Shown here: piece after piece, positions 41,112-50,662 of the stretch
Numbering within the stretch: the stretch's first letter is position 1
How the letters are laid out: each line of letters opens with the position of its first letter
Assembly: GCA_040904765.1 (NCBI GenBank)
Contig: JBBDST010000057.1
Location: 15,045 to 79,044 of the forward strand
Source of the DNA: JBBDST01 sp040904765
Lineage (GTDB): Bacteria > Actinomycetota > Nitriliruptoria > Nitriliruptorales > Nitriliruptoraceae
DNA length: 64,000 bases
Reading direction: 5' to 3'
Program-made: the position numbers and the translations under genes
Notes under the pieces: generated by a model
Told to the model about the DNA's origin: nothing
What the model saw: the letters and a program-made list of their open reading frames with translations, nothing else
Databases searched by the model: none

Positions 41112-43240
41112 CAGCGCACCACATCGATGCCGAACATATCGAGCAGAAACGTGTGGACTTGTGCTTCGTCTCGCCATGCGTCGTAACGTCCGCTACGTCC
41201 GCCATGCCCGCTACCCATTTCGGTGAAGAACAAGATGGCCGGATCAAGACTGCGGCTTCGTAACGTCGCGACCCATTTCGCCGGTTCGAAGTACTGCACA
41301 CGCGGGTCATTGAGTCCTGCAGTGATATACAGCGGCGGGTACGTGTGGGCCTCGACGTTGTCCACGGGCGAATAGCTGCGGATGATCTGCATCATCTTGG
41401 GATCACGCGGATCCCCCCATTCGTCATATTCGATCACGGTAAGTGGTAACGATGGGTCGCTTAACGTGGCTGCAACATCCACAAACGGCACTTCCGCAAC
41501 GGCGGCACAAAACCGTTCGGGGGCACGGTTTAACGCTGCACCGACCGTAAGACCACCTGCAGAGCCGCCTCTGATGGCGATCCGTGTCGGATCGATACCG
41601 GGCGTGTCTGCCAGGTGGTTGGCGCATGCGACCGTGTCTTTAAACGTGTTGGGTTTGGCCGCAAATTTGCCGGTTTCGTACCACTGACGCCCCTGATCGC
41701 CGCCGCCACGAACATGAGCCAGTGCAAACACCACTCCCCGGTCAAGGAGGTTCAGTCGTGCAGTGGAGAAGGCCGGGTCAAGGGAGATTTCGTACGCCCC
41801 ATACACATATATGAGGCATGGTGCCTCTTTAGGCCGGTCGCGTTTTGCCACCAGACTGATCGGAACTTCAATCCCGTCGTCGCTCACCGCATAGCTACGC
41901 CACGTCTCATAGGCGTCTTCACGAAAGCCGCCAGGTACGTCTTGACGTTTCACAACCACCGCCGTGTCATGGTTCACCGCAATATCAGTGACCACGGTTG
42001 GAGTAGCCAGCGCGGTAGTGACGGTGCGCACGAAGTGGGTGTGAAACTGCGGGTTGCCGCCAGCGACGGTGGTGGCGAGGTCGCCTGGGGTGCCGATGTG
42101 TTTGATCACGGTGCCGTCGTGGGCGAGCACGATCAGGTTGGTGGTGGCATCGCGGCGTACCCCAAGTACAAGATGGTCGCCAAATACGTCGAGCGATTCG
42201 AGACGCACACCGCGCTGGTGGGCAAACAGCACCCGAGTGGCGGCAGCTGTCGGATTGTTCAAAGGGGTCGCACGCAGTTCAAAGTCGTCACAGTCGTCTG
42301 CGTTGGTGAGGAAAAACAGGGTGTCGTTGCCATGATCAAGGTCAACCTGCACACCCTCAGTTCGTGGGATCACCAGTTGGGGGGTTGCATCGATGTTCCA
42401 AGCGTCAATGAGGCGCCATTCGTCGGTGATTTTGCTGCCGGCATGAATCACCTGAAAGGCGCCGCTACGGGTGAGTCCCACCCCAACAAAGAATCGTTCG
42501 TCGGTTTCTTCATGCAGCAGCAGGTCGTCGCTTTGATCGGTCCCGACCACATGTCGATACACCCGGTAAGGCCGCCACGCATCGTCCAATGTGGTGTACA
42601 AAAAACTGGTTCCGGCAGCGTCCCAGGCCACCCCGTAGCTGGCGTTTTCGACCACGTCAGGCAACGTCATGTTTTCGTTTAGGTCACGAACCGTCAACGT
42701 GAACACTTCTCCACCGGTCGTGTCGATGCCTTCTATGACGCGTTGATGGTCAGGGCTTGGCGCAAACACGCCGAGCCGAAAATAGTCGTGGCCTGAAGCG
42801 GCCTCATTTTCATCAATCAGCACTTGTTCGTCGGTTGGCGGGTTGAACGGATCGACGGGAAACCGCAGTTCATCGGTCAACTGATCAACATCGGTGATGC
42901 CTTCTGGGACGCGTCTACGGGCGTGGATCGGATATGACGCGCCGGCAAGCGTTCTACGGTAGTAGACATACGGTCCGTCTAAGACCGGCGCGGACGCGTC
43001 TGTTTCGTTCACCCGTTGAGCGATTTCTTGAGCCAGCAGATCAACCGTTTGCTCGCGTGCAGCAAAAAACGTGTCTGTGTGGGCATTTTCGCTGGCCAGG
43101 TACGCCAACACCTCCGGGTTTTCACGTTCGGTTAGCCAGTGGTATGGGTCGGTGACAACACTGCCATCAGCCAAGGTGCGTTCAACCGGCTGGGCTTTAG
43201 GTGGCGATGGGGGTGTGCGCGTGAGATCTAGGCGAGGCAC
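41111..43240 (-). CDS. S9 family prolyl oligopeptidase (oligopeptidase B type)
   Basis: 709 residues. The N-terminal DPYHWL segment and beta-propeller region (FRLGVFAPSPDHQRVI, SFLYTTLDDAWRPY) are followed by the C-terminal hydrolase with IYVYGAYEISLDP, RGGGDQGRQWYETGK, nucleophile Ser in IAIRGGSAGGLTVGAAL, Asp in AGLNDPRVQYFEPAKW and His in MGSGHGGRSGRYD, the full oligopeptidase B triad. It lacks a signal peptide, so it should act on short peptides in the cytoplasm. The GTG start has AAAGGA upstream; a 25-codon longer reading is not supported. It abuts rsmD. Confidence 0.9.
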   Translation of the reverse strand: MPRLDLTRTPPSPPKAQPVERTLADGSVVTDPYHWLTERENPEVLAYLASENAHTDTFFAAREQTVDLLAQEIAQRVNETDASAPVLDGPYVYYRRTLAGASYPIHARRRVPEGITDVDQLTDELRFPVDPFNPPTDEQVLIDENEAASGHDYFRLGVFAPSPDHQRVIEGIDTTGGEVFTLTVRDLNENMTLPDVVENASYGVAWDAAGTSFLYTTLDDAWRPYRVYRHVVGTDQSDDLLLHEETDERFFVGVGLTRSGAFQVIHAGSKITDEWRLIDAWNIDATPQLVIPRTEGVQVDLDHGNDTLFFLTNADDCDDFELRATPLNNPTAAATRVLFAHQRGVRLESLDVFGDHLVLGVRRDATTNLIVLAHDGTVIKHIGTPGDLATTVAGGNPQFHTHFVRTVTTALATPTVVTDIAVNHDTAVVVKRQDVPGGFREDAYETWRSYAVSDDGIEVPISLVAKRDRPKEAPCLIYVYGAYEISLDPAFSTARLNLLDRGVVFALAHVRGGGDQGRQWYETGKFAAKPNTFKDTVACANHLADTPGIDPTRIAIRGGSAGGLTVGAALNRAPERFCAAVAEVPFVDVAATLSDPSLPLTVIEYDEWGDPRDPKMMQIIRSYSPVDNVEAHTYPPLYITAGLNDPRVQYFEPAKWVATLRSRSLDPAILFFTEMGSGHGGRSGRYDAWRDEAQVHTFLLDMFGIDVVR

Positions 43241-43274
43241 GGTGATCCTTTGAAGCGTCGGCAGAGGTAAAAGC

Positions 43275-45266
43275 CTACGCCGGTGGCAGACCACCACGCG
43301 CACGGGTGTTGGCAAGAGCTACAAACGCGTCGAATGCGTCGGGGTTTGCCATCGCGCCCGGATTTGCAACGATTTTCGGGTCGGCTCCTTGCAGCAACCG
43401 TTTCACCGGAATTTCCATGCGTTTTCCAGAGATCGTCAAGGGCAGTTCACCAACCGCATAGATCTCGTCTGGCACGTGCCGGGGTGAAATGACCGAACGG
43501 ATGTGCGCTTTGATGGTTGTTTGCAAGGTGTCGTTAAGCGCGACGGTGTCGCGCAACACAACAAATAGCACCAGCGTGTCGTCAGCTTCACCGTCGAGAT
43601 GCACAATCAGGCATTCCTTGACGTCGGCAAGTTCTTCGACGGCGGCGGTGAATTCGGCTGTGCCCATGCGAACCCCGCCACGGTTCAACGTCGCATCAGA
43701 TCGGCCGGAGATGATGCAGCTGCCCCGAGGGGTGAATTCGATCCAGTCGCCGTGACGCCACACGCCGGGATACACGGCAAAGTAGGCGTCGTGATATTTG
43801 CTTCCGTCCGGGTCGTTAAAAAAATGCACGGGCATGGACGGCATCGGCAAGGTCAATACCAGTTCCCCACGGCCGTTGGCAACCGGCGTGCCGTCTGGGC
43901 CAAACGCTTCAACGCGTGCGCCAAGACTCGGTGCCGAAATCTCGCCGGCGTACACGGCCAGCAGCGGTGCGGCCCCCACAAAAGCGGTGCACAGGTCCGT
44001 ACCGCCCGATACGGAGGCGAGCTGCACACGCTCGCCGAACGTGTCAGCAACCCAGAAAAATCCCTCGCTGGCAAGTGGGGATCCGGTCGAGCCGATCACT
44101 TTCAAGGCGGACAGGTCGTAGTCACGTGCCGGATTGAGGCCGGCCGCACGGCATGCCATGACGAACGGTGCGCTCACCCCAAGCACGGTGATCCGGGTGG
44201 CTTCGGCCAGTTCAAAGAGCCGGTTGAGGTTGGGATAACCCGGGTCGCCGTCATACAACACGATGGTGGCGCCAAGCGTTAATGCACCCACCAGATAGTT
44301 CCACATCATCCAGCCGGTGGTGGTAAACCAGAACATTTGGTCATCGGGACCAACATCTAAGTGCAGTCCTATCGATTTTTGTAGTTCCAACAGACTGCCG
44401 CCGTGTCCATGCACAATCGCTTTGGGTAGCCCGGTCGTGCCAGAGGAGAACAAGATGTACAGCGGATGGGTAAACGGCACAGCAACCGGCGCCAGTGGGG
44501 CGGGATGGGCGCCGAGCGTATGCCACGAAATGATGCCGCTTGCTGGCACATCAACCCCGTCGTAGACTTCGCCAAGGACCGGGACGATAACAAGTGTTTC
44601 GACGGTATCGAGCGCGGCACGCAAGGCGCTGATGTTGGCACGCCGGTCGATCCGTTTGGCGCCGTAGAGGTATCCGTCGGCACAGATCAGCACTTTCGGG
44701 CCGATCTGTGCGACCCGATCGATCACTGCCCGCACCCCAAATTCGGGTGCGCATGACGACCAGATGGCACCGATGGCTGCTGTAGCCAAAAACGCGACGA
44801 CGGCAGGTATGGCGTTTGGCAAATAGCCAACGACCCGGTCGCCTTCACCAACACCGGCTTGGCGTAGCCCGGCGGCAACGGCACCGACTTGGGCATGAAG
44901 TTCAGCGTAGGTGAGTCGGGTTTCGTCGCCGTCCTGATTCACCGCAATCACGGCTTCACTGGCCGGATCGTGACCCAAAATGGCGCTGACATAGTTGATG
45001 GTGCTGTTGTCAAACCAGGTGGCGTGTTCAACGTCGGTGTAGGTGAGTGTGTCGGTTGGGGGTGCAACGAACGGGGTGGCGAATTCGGTGGTGATTTCGT
45101 GCCAGAACGTTGCCGGGTCGTCAACTGACCACTGCCATGCACCGTGATAGTCGGTGAAGTCGAGGCCGTGATTGGTTTTAACGCGGGTGAGAAACTGTCC
45201 CATGCGGCTGGTTTCCCACACGTTCGCTGCCGGTTCAAACAGCATGTCGCCTGGCTGTCGGTTCAC
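43275..45266 (-). CDS. Acetoacetyl-CoA synthetase
   Basis: Acyl-adenylate-forming enzyme activating acetoacetate. The 663-residue protein has an N-terminal region (ANVWETSRMGQFL, DYHGAWQWSVDDPATFW) typical of acetoacetate-CoA ligases, the AMP-binding motif YILFSSGTTGLPKAIVHGHGG, WMMWNYLVGAL, and the C-terminal SGRSDATLNRGGVRMGTAEF and catalytic Lys in LTISGKRMEIPVKRLL. GTG start assigned; an ATG seven codons later is an alternative. It lies alone between the peptidase and recG, with short gaps. Confidence 0.9.
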   Translation of the reverse strand: MNRQPGDMLFEPAANVWETSRMGQFLTRVKTNHGLDFTDYHGAWQWSVDDPATFWHEITTEFATPFVAPPTDTLTYTDVEHATWFDNSTINYVSAILGHDPASEAVIAVNQDGDETRLTYAELHAQVGAVAAGLRQAGVGEGDRVVGYLPNAIPAVVAFLATAAIGAIWSSCAPEFGVRAVIDRVAQIGPKVLICADGYLYGAKRIDRRANISALRAALDTVETLVIVPVLGEVYDGVDVPASGIISWHTLGAHPAPLAPVAVPFTHPLYILFSSGTTGLPKAIVHGHGGSLLELQKSIGLHLDVGPDDQMFWFTTTGWMMWNYLVGALTLGATIVLYDGDPGYPNLNRLFELAEATRITVLGVSAPFVMACRAAGLNPARDYDLSALKVIGSTGSPLASEGFFWVADTFGERVQLASVSGGTDLCTAFVGAAPLLAVYAGEISAPSLGARVEAFGPDGTPVANGRGELVLTLPMPSMPVHFFNDPDGSKYHDAYFAVYPGVWRHGDWIEFTPRGSCIISGRSDATLNRGGVRMGTAEFTAAVEELADVKECLIVHLDGEADDTLVLFVVLRDTVALNDTLQTTIKAHIRSVISPRHVPDEIYAVGELPLTISGKRMEIPVKRLLQGADPKIVANPGAMANPDAFDAFVALANTRARGGLPPA

Positions 45267-45314
45267 ACTCTCCCCCGTTTCGCTCGTCTTGCGTGCATAC
45301 GCTAGCCAGATCGG

Positions 45315-47489
45315 TTAGCCGGTTGCGAGCGCATCAAGTCCAGTCAGGTCGTGCGCGAAGCGGCGCAACACTTCACGGCGTAAGCCTGCGTGTTTGGTTG
45401 CGGCCAGTTGCGGATCATCGTGAAGCACTTGGCGGGCGAACACTTGAGTGTCATAGATGACGTCAAGGTCACGGATGAGGCGGGCAATTTTTAAATCGGC
45501 ATGGCCTGACTGAGCTTCACCAAACAGTTGTCCTTCGCCGCGCAGTTCAAGATCTGTTTCGGCGAGCAGGAACCCGTCTTGAGTAGCAACAACCGCATCC
45601 AGGCGAGCTGCCGCCTCATCTGAAAGTTCGTTGGACCAGCCGGCAAACAGCACGCAGTAGCTGCGTTGGCTGCCGCGACCGACCCGGCCGCGCAGCTGAT
45701 GGAGTTGGCTGATTCCGAATCGTTCGGCGTCTTCGATCACCATGATGGTGGCGTCTGGCACATCTACACCAACTTCGATGACGGTGGTTGCGACAAGCAC
45801 GCCGATGGTGCCGTCACGAAACTGTGCCATCACGTCATCTTTTTCTTTGCTACTCATCCGCCCATGCAGCAACCCGACGTTTTCGTCAACGAATACGTCC
45901 CGGTTCAACCGTTCATATTCGGCTACTGCGGCGCGCGCATCGATGGCATCACTTGGTTCCACAAACGGGCAGACGATGTAGGCGCGCTGCCCACGGGCAA
46001 TTTCCTCACGAATGAAGGCATACACCTTGTCGCGTCGGTGGGCTTCGTTTGGGGTGATGAGTTGAGTGGTGATTGGTTGCCGTCCTGCCGGCAGTTCATC
46101 AAGGACGCTGACATCGAGGTCTCCATGGACGGTGAGCGCCAACGAACGTGGGATCGGCGTGGCGGTCATTACCAGTACGTCTGGTTGGGCGGCGTTTTGA
46201 CTTCCGGCCGATTTTTCACGCAATCTGACGCGCTGTGACACGCCAAAACGGTGCTGTTCGTCGATGACGACCACGCCCAGGTCGGCGAACATGACGCCAT
46301 CTTCAAGGATCGCGTGGGTGCCAACCAGCAGGTCAATGTCGCCGCTCAACAGTTCGCCCAGAATCTTGCGGCGTTGGTTGACGGTTGCGCTTGAGGTCAG
46401 TAGTGCAACCCGGATGCTGTCGAGAACGTTCACGCCAAAGGGGGCAAGCAGGCCCGTTAGGGTGCGGTAATGCTGTTCGGCAAGGACTGCCGTTGGGGCC
46501 ATAATGACGGCTTGTCGGCTGTTATCGACGGCACACAGCATGCTCCACAACGCCACGAGTGTTTTGCCGCTGCCGACGTCACCTTGCAACAAGCGGTGCA
46601 TCGGGGCGGGTGCAGCAAGGTCTTGGCCGATTTCGTCAAATGCGCGCAGTTGCGCGCCGGTGGGTGTGAACGGCAAAGTGGTGATCAGTTTCGCGGCATA
46701 CCCACTTTTTTCGGGCGGATTGGTGACACCAACGGCGTTGCTGACAAACTGGGCGCGGCGCAGTTGCAGCCCCAGTTGAAGGGCAAACAGTTCGTCAAAT
46801 ACGAGCCGCTGGCGGGCTTTCATCTGATCATTCAAAGTGTCTGGTTGATGCATCTGCAGGAAAGCTTGACGCAAACTGATCAGACCCCGTGCGGCGGCAA
46901 TAGGTCCAAGCCAGTCTTCTTCGAACGTGACGTCGGTTAACGCCCGGTCGATAAGGCGGGCCAGTTGTGCCTGGCTGATCCCGTCACACGCACGGTAGAC
47001 GGCCACATAGCGGCGGGCGGCAAGTTCAGCAACAATCGTGCCGGTGTGCATCTCATCGGAGTCGATCGGTTGCACTTCTGGGCCGTTTAACTGCAACACG
47101 CCCCGAAATTCGCCGACTTTGCCGCTAAATGCCGCAACGGTGCCAACTGGCAGAGTGCGTTGACGAAACCGTTGGTTGAAATACACCACATGGAAGCTGC
47201 CACCATCACGGTGTCGGACGGTCGCATCCAGCTTGTCTAACGCCCGGCGGCTGCCTTTTTTGGGGATGCGCTGCACACTCCAGGCTTCCACCACCCCGAT
47301 CAACGTCGCCGGTTCACCGATCGTGACGTCAGCTAATGTGAGGACCGCACCAGAATCAAGATAGGTGCGCGGCACATGCTCTAACAGGTCACGGACTGAC
47401 GTTAAATTCAAACCGTCGGAAAGCCGTTTGGCCAGTGCCGGCCCGACACCAGAAAGGCGGGTGAGTGGGTCGTCAAACCCCACACTCAT
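45315..47489 (-). CDS. recG: ATP-dependent DNA helicase RecG
   Basis: Branch-migration helicase that regresses stalled forks. The 724-residue protein has an N-terminal wedge/OB domain (GVGPALAKRLSDGLNLTSVRDLLEHVPRTYLD, GKVGEFRGVLQLNGPEV), helicase motif I LLQGDVGSGKTLVAL, Ia MAPTAVLAEQHYRTL, II VVIDEQHRFGVSQR, III MTATPIPRSLALT, and the C-terminal half with LLHGRMSSKEKDDVM, ATTVIEVGVDVPDATIMVIEDAERFG and QLHQLRGRVGRG. It overlaps the DAK-family gene by four bases, the usual fakA-recG order. Confidence 0.96.
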   Translation of the reverse strand: MSVGFDDPLTRLSGVGPALAKRLSDGLNLTSVRDLLEHVPRTYLDSGAVLTLADVTIGEPATLIGVVEAWSVQRIPKKGSRRALDKLDATVRHRDGGSFHVVYFNQRFRQRTLPVGTVAAFSGKVGEFRGVLQLNGPEVQPIDSDEMHTGTIVAELAARRYVAVYRACDGISQAQLARLIDRALTDVTFEEDWLGPIAAARGLISLRQAFLQMHQPDTLNDQMKARQRLVFDELFALQLGLQLRRAQFVSNAVGVTNPPEKSGYAAKLITTLPFTPTGAQLRAFDEIGQDLAAPAPMHRLLQGDVGSGKTLVALWSMLCAVDNSRQAVIMAPTAVLAEQHYRTLTGLLAPFGVNVLDSIRVALLTSSATVNQRRKILGELLSGDIDLLVGTHAILEDGVMFADLGVVVIDEQHRFGVSQRVRLREKSAGSQNAAQPDVLVMTATPIPRSLALTVHGDLDVSVLDELPAGRQPITTQLITPNEAHRRDKVYAFIREEIARGQRAYIVCPFVEPSDAIDARAAVAEYERLNRDVFVDENVGLLHGRMSSKEKDDVMAQFRDGTIGVLVATTVIEVGVDVPDATIMVIEDAERFGISQLHQLRGRVGRGSQRSYCVLFAGWSNELSDEAAARLDAVVATQDGFLLAETDLELRGEGQLFGEAQSGHADLKIARLIRDLDVIYDTQVFARQVLHDDPQLAATKHAGLRREVLRRFAHDLTGLDALATG

Positions 47490-49069
47490 TCGACACCGAC
47501 CCAGGCGATCACGTTTGCACCAGGCAGGTCAAGCACAACCTGTTCGGCATCCGGGCACCAGTCGCTGATGACCCGGGTGACGTCACTGCGTTGCTGCAAA
47601 GTAGAGAGGTCCCCAAACATGATGGTGACCATTTGCACATGACGGTTTTGCAGTTGGGCGCGTACCGCCACCGAAAGGTCGTGGACGTACGTGATAGCGC
47701 CGGTCGTGTCCGCCACCGTAACGCCCTCTGGGTGGGGTGTGACCGTGGTCACTTTGAGGGTGTCGAGGACTTCATGAATGTCGGCAAGCACCGTGTCGGG
47801 TGCACCGGTCGGGTCCATAACACTGATGGCAGCAAGCAGCGCCAACGGCGAGTCACAGGCAATCAGCGCATCGGCGCGTCGTTCTTGGCCGAGCTGCTGG
47901 GCAAAATGCACCGCTGTTTGCGCGCCAGCTGGCGTGTCGGCTGCGATCAGGATCAACGCAGTGCTGGGTGAAATTGCGGAGGTAACGTCATCAAGGGAGC
48001 TGTCGTCTGGCAGAATCTGGACGGCGTTTGTCGTGCCAATGAGACCAGCGACGGCAGGTTCGGCGACAAGCCCGACGAACTGTACGCGAATGTTTGCCAT
48101 CTCCGTCAGCGTGCCGTTTGGGTTGTGTGCCTCTTGGATTTGGGCACGCAGGTCAGTGATCGCAACGTTTTGGGGTGGTGCGAACGCAACGCCGACATCA
48201 ATAACTTTCCCGACGTCGGCTGTATGGACATGCACGTTGATGAGGTTGCCGGCAGCGACGACCACTACCGAATCGCCATGTTGGCTTAAGGCATGGCGTA
48301 ATGGGGCGACACTGACGTTGTCGGCATCAAGCAGATACTGCACTTCGTACGGATACTTTTCGCTGGCGTGACAACCTGAAGCCACCATGTCAGGCAGCTG
48401 GGCGCCGACATCGACTGCCACGTCAAGTTGTTCGCCGGTTAAAAACGCGTGCACGGCGGTAATCAACACCTCAAAACCGCGGCCGCCAGCATCAACGACG
48501 TTGGCGTCGCGTAAGACTTGTAACTGTGCGGGGGTGTGTTCAACCGCCTGCCGGGTCGCTTCACAGGTCTGGCGTGACACGCACGCTAGCGAGGCGCCAG
48601 CGTCAACGGCCGCACGGGCTTGGTTGGCGGCAGCTGCGATTACCGAGAGCATGGTGCCAGATACGGGTTCAACAACCGCGCTGTAGGCAAGTTCTTGGGC
48701 GCTTGCCAGGGCGTTGGCGTATGCGACCGCGTCAACCTGATCGTGGCTGGTGGCTTCATCAACGACGGCACGCAACACCTGGCTTAAAATTACGCCTGAG
48801 TTGCCCCGTGCACCGCGGATGACGCCACGGATGACGACCCGTGCAAGTTCGGCCGGATCGCGGATCTGTTGTCGGCGGGCGTCACGCAATGCATCAAGGC
48901 CGGCTTTGATGGTCAGCACCATGTTGGTGCCCGTGTCTGCATCAGGTACGGGAAAGACGTTCAACGCATCAATTTGGCCGCGCCTGGCGTCTAACGCCCG
49001 GTAAACGCGGGTAAAAAGCAGCGGCAGTTCATGGGTGCCTAACGGTGCGCCGTACTCGCGTGTCACCAC
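47486..49069 (-). CDS. DAK2 (DhaL) domain protein, FakA-like
   Basis: 527 residues. The N-terminal DhaL domain binds ATP-Mg: ALNVFPVPDADTGTNMVLTIKAGLDAL and RGNSGVILSQVLR, with DAGGRGFEVLI. A middle FakA-type region (KYPYEVQYLLDADN, GDSVVVVAAGNLINVHVHTADVGKVIDVG) and a DegV-like C-terminal half follow. In Firmicutes FakA phosphorylates fatty acids bound to FakB for phospholipid use; no FakB is in this window, so the substrate is inferred. Position just before recG and beside rpmB is conserved. GTG start (a second GTG follows). Confidence 0.88.
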   Translation of the reverse strand: MVTREYGAPLGTHELPLLFTRVYRALDARRGQIDALNVFPVPDADTGTNMVLTIKAGLDALRDARRQQIRDPAELARVVIRGVIRGARGNSGVILSQVLRAVVDEATSHDQVDAVAYANALASAQELAYSAVVEPVSGTMLSVIAAAANQARAAVDAGASLACVSRQTCEATRQAVEHTPAQLQVLRDANVVDAGGRGFEVLITAVHAFLTGEQLDVAVDVGAQLPDMVASGCHASEKYPYEVQYLLDADNVSVAPLRHALSQHGDSVVVVAAGNLINVHVHTADVGKVIDVGVAFAPPQNVAITDLRAQIQEAHNPNGTLTEMANIRVQFVGLVAEPAVAGLIGTTNAVQILPDDSSLDDVTSAISPSTALILIAADTPAGAQTAVHFAQQLGQERRADALIACDSPLALLAAISVMDPTGAPDTVLADIHEVLDTLKVTTVTPHPEGVTVADTTGAITYVHDLSVAVRAQLQNRHVQMVTIMFGDLSTLQQRSDVTRVISDWCPDAEQVVLDLPGANVIAWVGVE

Positions 49070-49094
49070 TACCCTCTGATTGTGAAGTCAGCGC

Positions 49095-49100
49095 AGCGTA
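49095..49100 (-). promoter_or_regulatory. Candidate -10 element (TACGCT) for the DAK gene
   Basis: TACGCT in CCGCTACGCTGCG, about 26 bases before the DAK-family start, in the 147-base divergent gap with rpmB. No -35 consensus. The rest of this gap shows no clear rpmB promoter. Confidence 0.4.
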
Positions 49101-49216
49101 GCGGTGAAGATGACGGCACGGCAGGCGCGTGGTACCGTTCGCACTGTTCAGTCACGTCCCGACGTGCCACTTCGTTTGTGTGATGCGCACTCGGTTCATG
49201 GAGAGGGTTAGACATT

Positions 49217-49417
49217 ATGGCGATGGTGTGCGAAATCTGCGAGAAGACATCCTGGGTTGGTAAGCAGGTCTCTCACTCGCACCGCCGGTCAAGTAAGCGT
49301 TGGTCGCCGAACTTGCAGCGCGTCACCGCGTACGTCGACGGACGTAGCGTGAAGATGCGTGTCTGCACGTCATGTATCAAAGCTGGCAAGATCACCCGTC
49401 CCCCGGTGTCTGCCTAA
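49217..49417 (+). CDS. rpmB: 50S ribosomal protein L28
   Basis: 66 residues: MAMVCEICEKTSWVGKQVSHSHRRSSKRWSPNLQRVTAYVDGR and KMRVCTSCIKAGKITR. The CEIC and CTSC pairs make it the zinc-binding L28 type. GAGAGG lies about nine bases upstream of the first ATG. It is divergent from the DAK gene and its stop overlaps the ddl stop by four bases in convergent orientation. Confidence 0.95.
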   Translation: MAMVCEICEKTSWVGKQVSHSHRRSSKRWSPNLQRVTAYVDGRSVKMRVCTSCIKAGKITRPPVSA

Positions 49418-50484
49418 GCGTTTGGTGACCCGGCGCGAAGCGCGTCGGTTATCAGCCGGTCGACCAGTTGGGACAACGGCCAGCCTTCGTGTGCCCAAAG
49501 CAACGGAAACATTGATTGGCTGGTGAATCCCGGGATCGTGTTGATCTCGTTGACGAGTAGTTCTGTGTCGGCGAGGAAAAAATCGATCCGAGCCAACCCT
49601 CTACAGCCGATCGCTCGGTAGGCAGTCTCGGCCAGTGTGCGAATCTGGGTGGCGATTGTCTCGTCAATTTCGGCCGGAATCACCAGGGTTGACGCGGTGA
49701 CATACTTCGCGTCGAAGTCATAAAACGTGTGTGCCGACACAATTTCGCCGGCAGTAGTCACATGAATATCGTCAGACCCGATCACACCAACTTCGATTTC
49801 GCGGGCGTCGTCTTGTCCGGCTTCAACAATCACTTTGGTACCGAATTGAAATGCGTGAGTTAACGCTGCAGCAAGACCGTTGCTGTCGGTGACCCGGGTG
49901 ATTCCAAACGATGAGCCTTCACACGCCGGTTTGACAAACCATGGGGCGTTTAGCTGACGCACGATCGTGTCACAAACCGGGCTACGTTCGGCGGCAAACT
50001 GGGTCGCGGTAACCGCAACAAACGGCACTTGAGGTAGCCCCGCGTGTGCAAACTGCTGTTTCATCGCCACCTTGTCAACGCCAAGCGTTGACGCGGCAAC
50101 GTCGGCGCCGACATACGGCACCCCGATGGTTTCGCACAGTCCTTGAATGGTGCCATCTTCGCCACCGGCACCGTGCAGCACCGGAAACACAACATCGACG
50201 GCTTGGCGCCGAACGATCGTGGTGTCGTGCTCATCGAAGGTGACCAAGGCGACCTGGTCGCGAAAGGCCACAAGCGTCGCAGTGTTGCCGCCAGCGACTT
50301 CAGGCAACGTGCCGTTTGGGGTAACCGGCACATCACTGGCAGTCCATCGTCCGTCACGCGTAATGCCGGCGGTGACGACGTCATGGCCGGCTTCGTTGAG
50401 TGCCTGAACGACCGTTGCGGCTGATAGGCACGAGATCTGATGTTCGTGAGAACGGCCACCAAACACGACGAGGACGCGACTCAC
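49414..50484 (-). CDS. ddl: D-alanine--D-alanine ligase
   Basis: ATP-grasp enzyme of peptidoglycan precursor synthesis. The 356-residue protein has VLVVFGGRSHEHQISCLSA, VFPVLHGAGGEDGTIQGLCE, VGADVAASTLGVDKVAMKQQFAHAGLP, WFVKPACEGSSFGITRV and the Mg-binding end LARIDFFLADTELLVNEINTIPGFTSQSMFPLLW. A GTG start is favoured because AAAGG lies six bases upstream; a TTG two codons earlier would not fit that site. Convergent with rpmB. Confidence 0.95.
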   Translation of the reverse strand: MSRVLVVFGGRSHEHQISCLSAATVVQALNEAGHDVVTAGITRDGRWTASDVPVTPNGTLPEVAGGNTATLVAFRDQVALVTFDEHDTTIVRRQAVDVVFPVLHGAGGEDGTIQGLCETIGVPYVGADVAASTLGVDKVAMKQQFAHAGLPQVPFVAVTATQFAAERSPVCDTIVRQLNAPWFVKPACEGSSFGITRVTDSNGLAAALTHAFQFGTKVIVEAGQDDAREIEVGVIGSDDIHVTTAGEIVSAHTFYDFDAKYVTASTLVIPAEIDETIATQIRTLAETAYRAIGCRGLARIDFFLADTELLVNEINTIPGFTSQSMFPLLWAHEGWPLSQLVDRLITDALRAGSPNA

Positions 50485-50541
50485 TGGCAACCTTTTCGCA
50501 TCGGCTGGCTCCTTTGCCGTCCATCTGCCAGTAGTGGGGCA

Positions 50542-50547
50542 AGTCTA
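50542..50547 (-). promoter_or_regulatory. Candidate -10 element (TAGACT) for ddl
   Basis: TAGACT in the 178-base divergent gap between ddl and the SDR gene, about 60 bases before the ddl start. In the same gap, TTGACG (50595-50600), a 16-base spacer and TAGTCA (50617-50622) form a candidate promoter for the SDR gene on the plus strand. Confidence 0.35.
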
Positions 50548-50662
50548 GTTCTTCATCGGCGTCGAACATGCACCCTTTTTGAACTGTTCGTCGCTTGACG
50601 TTCGCAGCTATGGTGGTAGTCAATCAGGTACCCATGTGCCTAAGGCGAGCAAAGGTGTCACT

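Noticed and set aside
41615..42682. A 355-codon open frame on the plus strand opposite the S9 peptidase gene
   Set aside because: Antisense shadow of a well-supported oligopeptidase B; no ribosome binding site, no recognisable motif.
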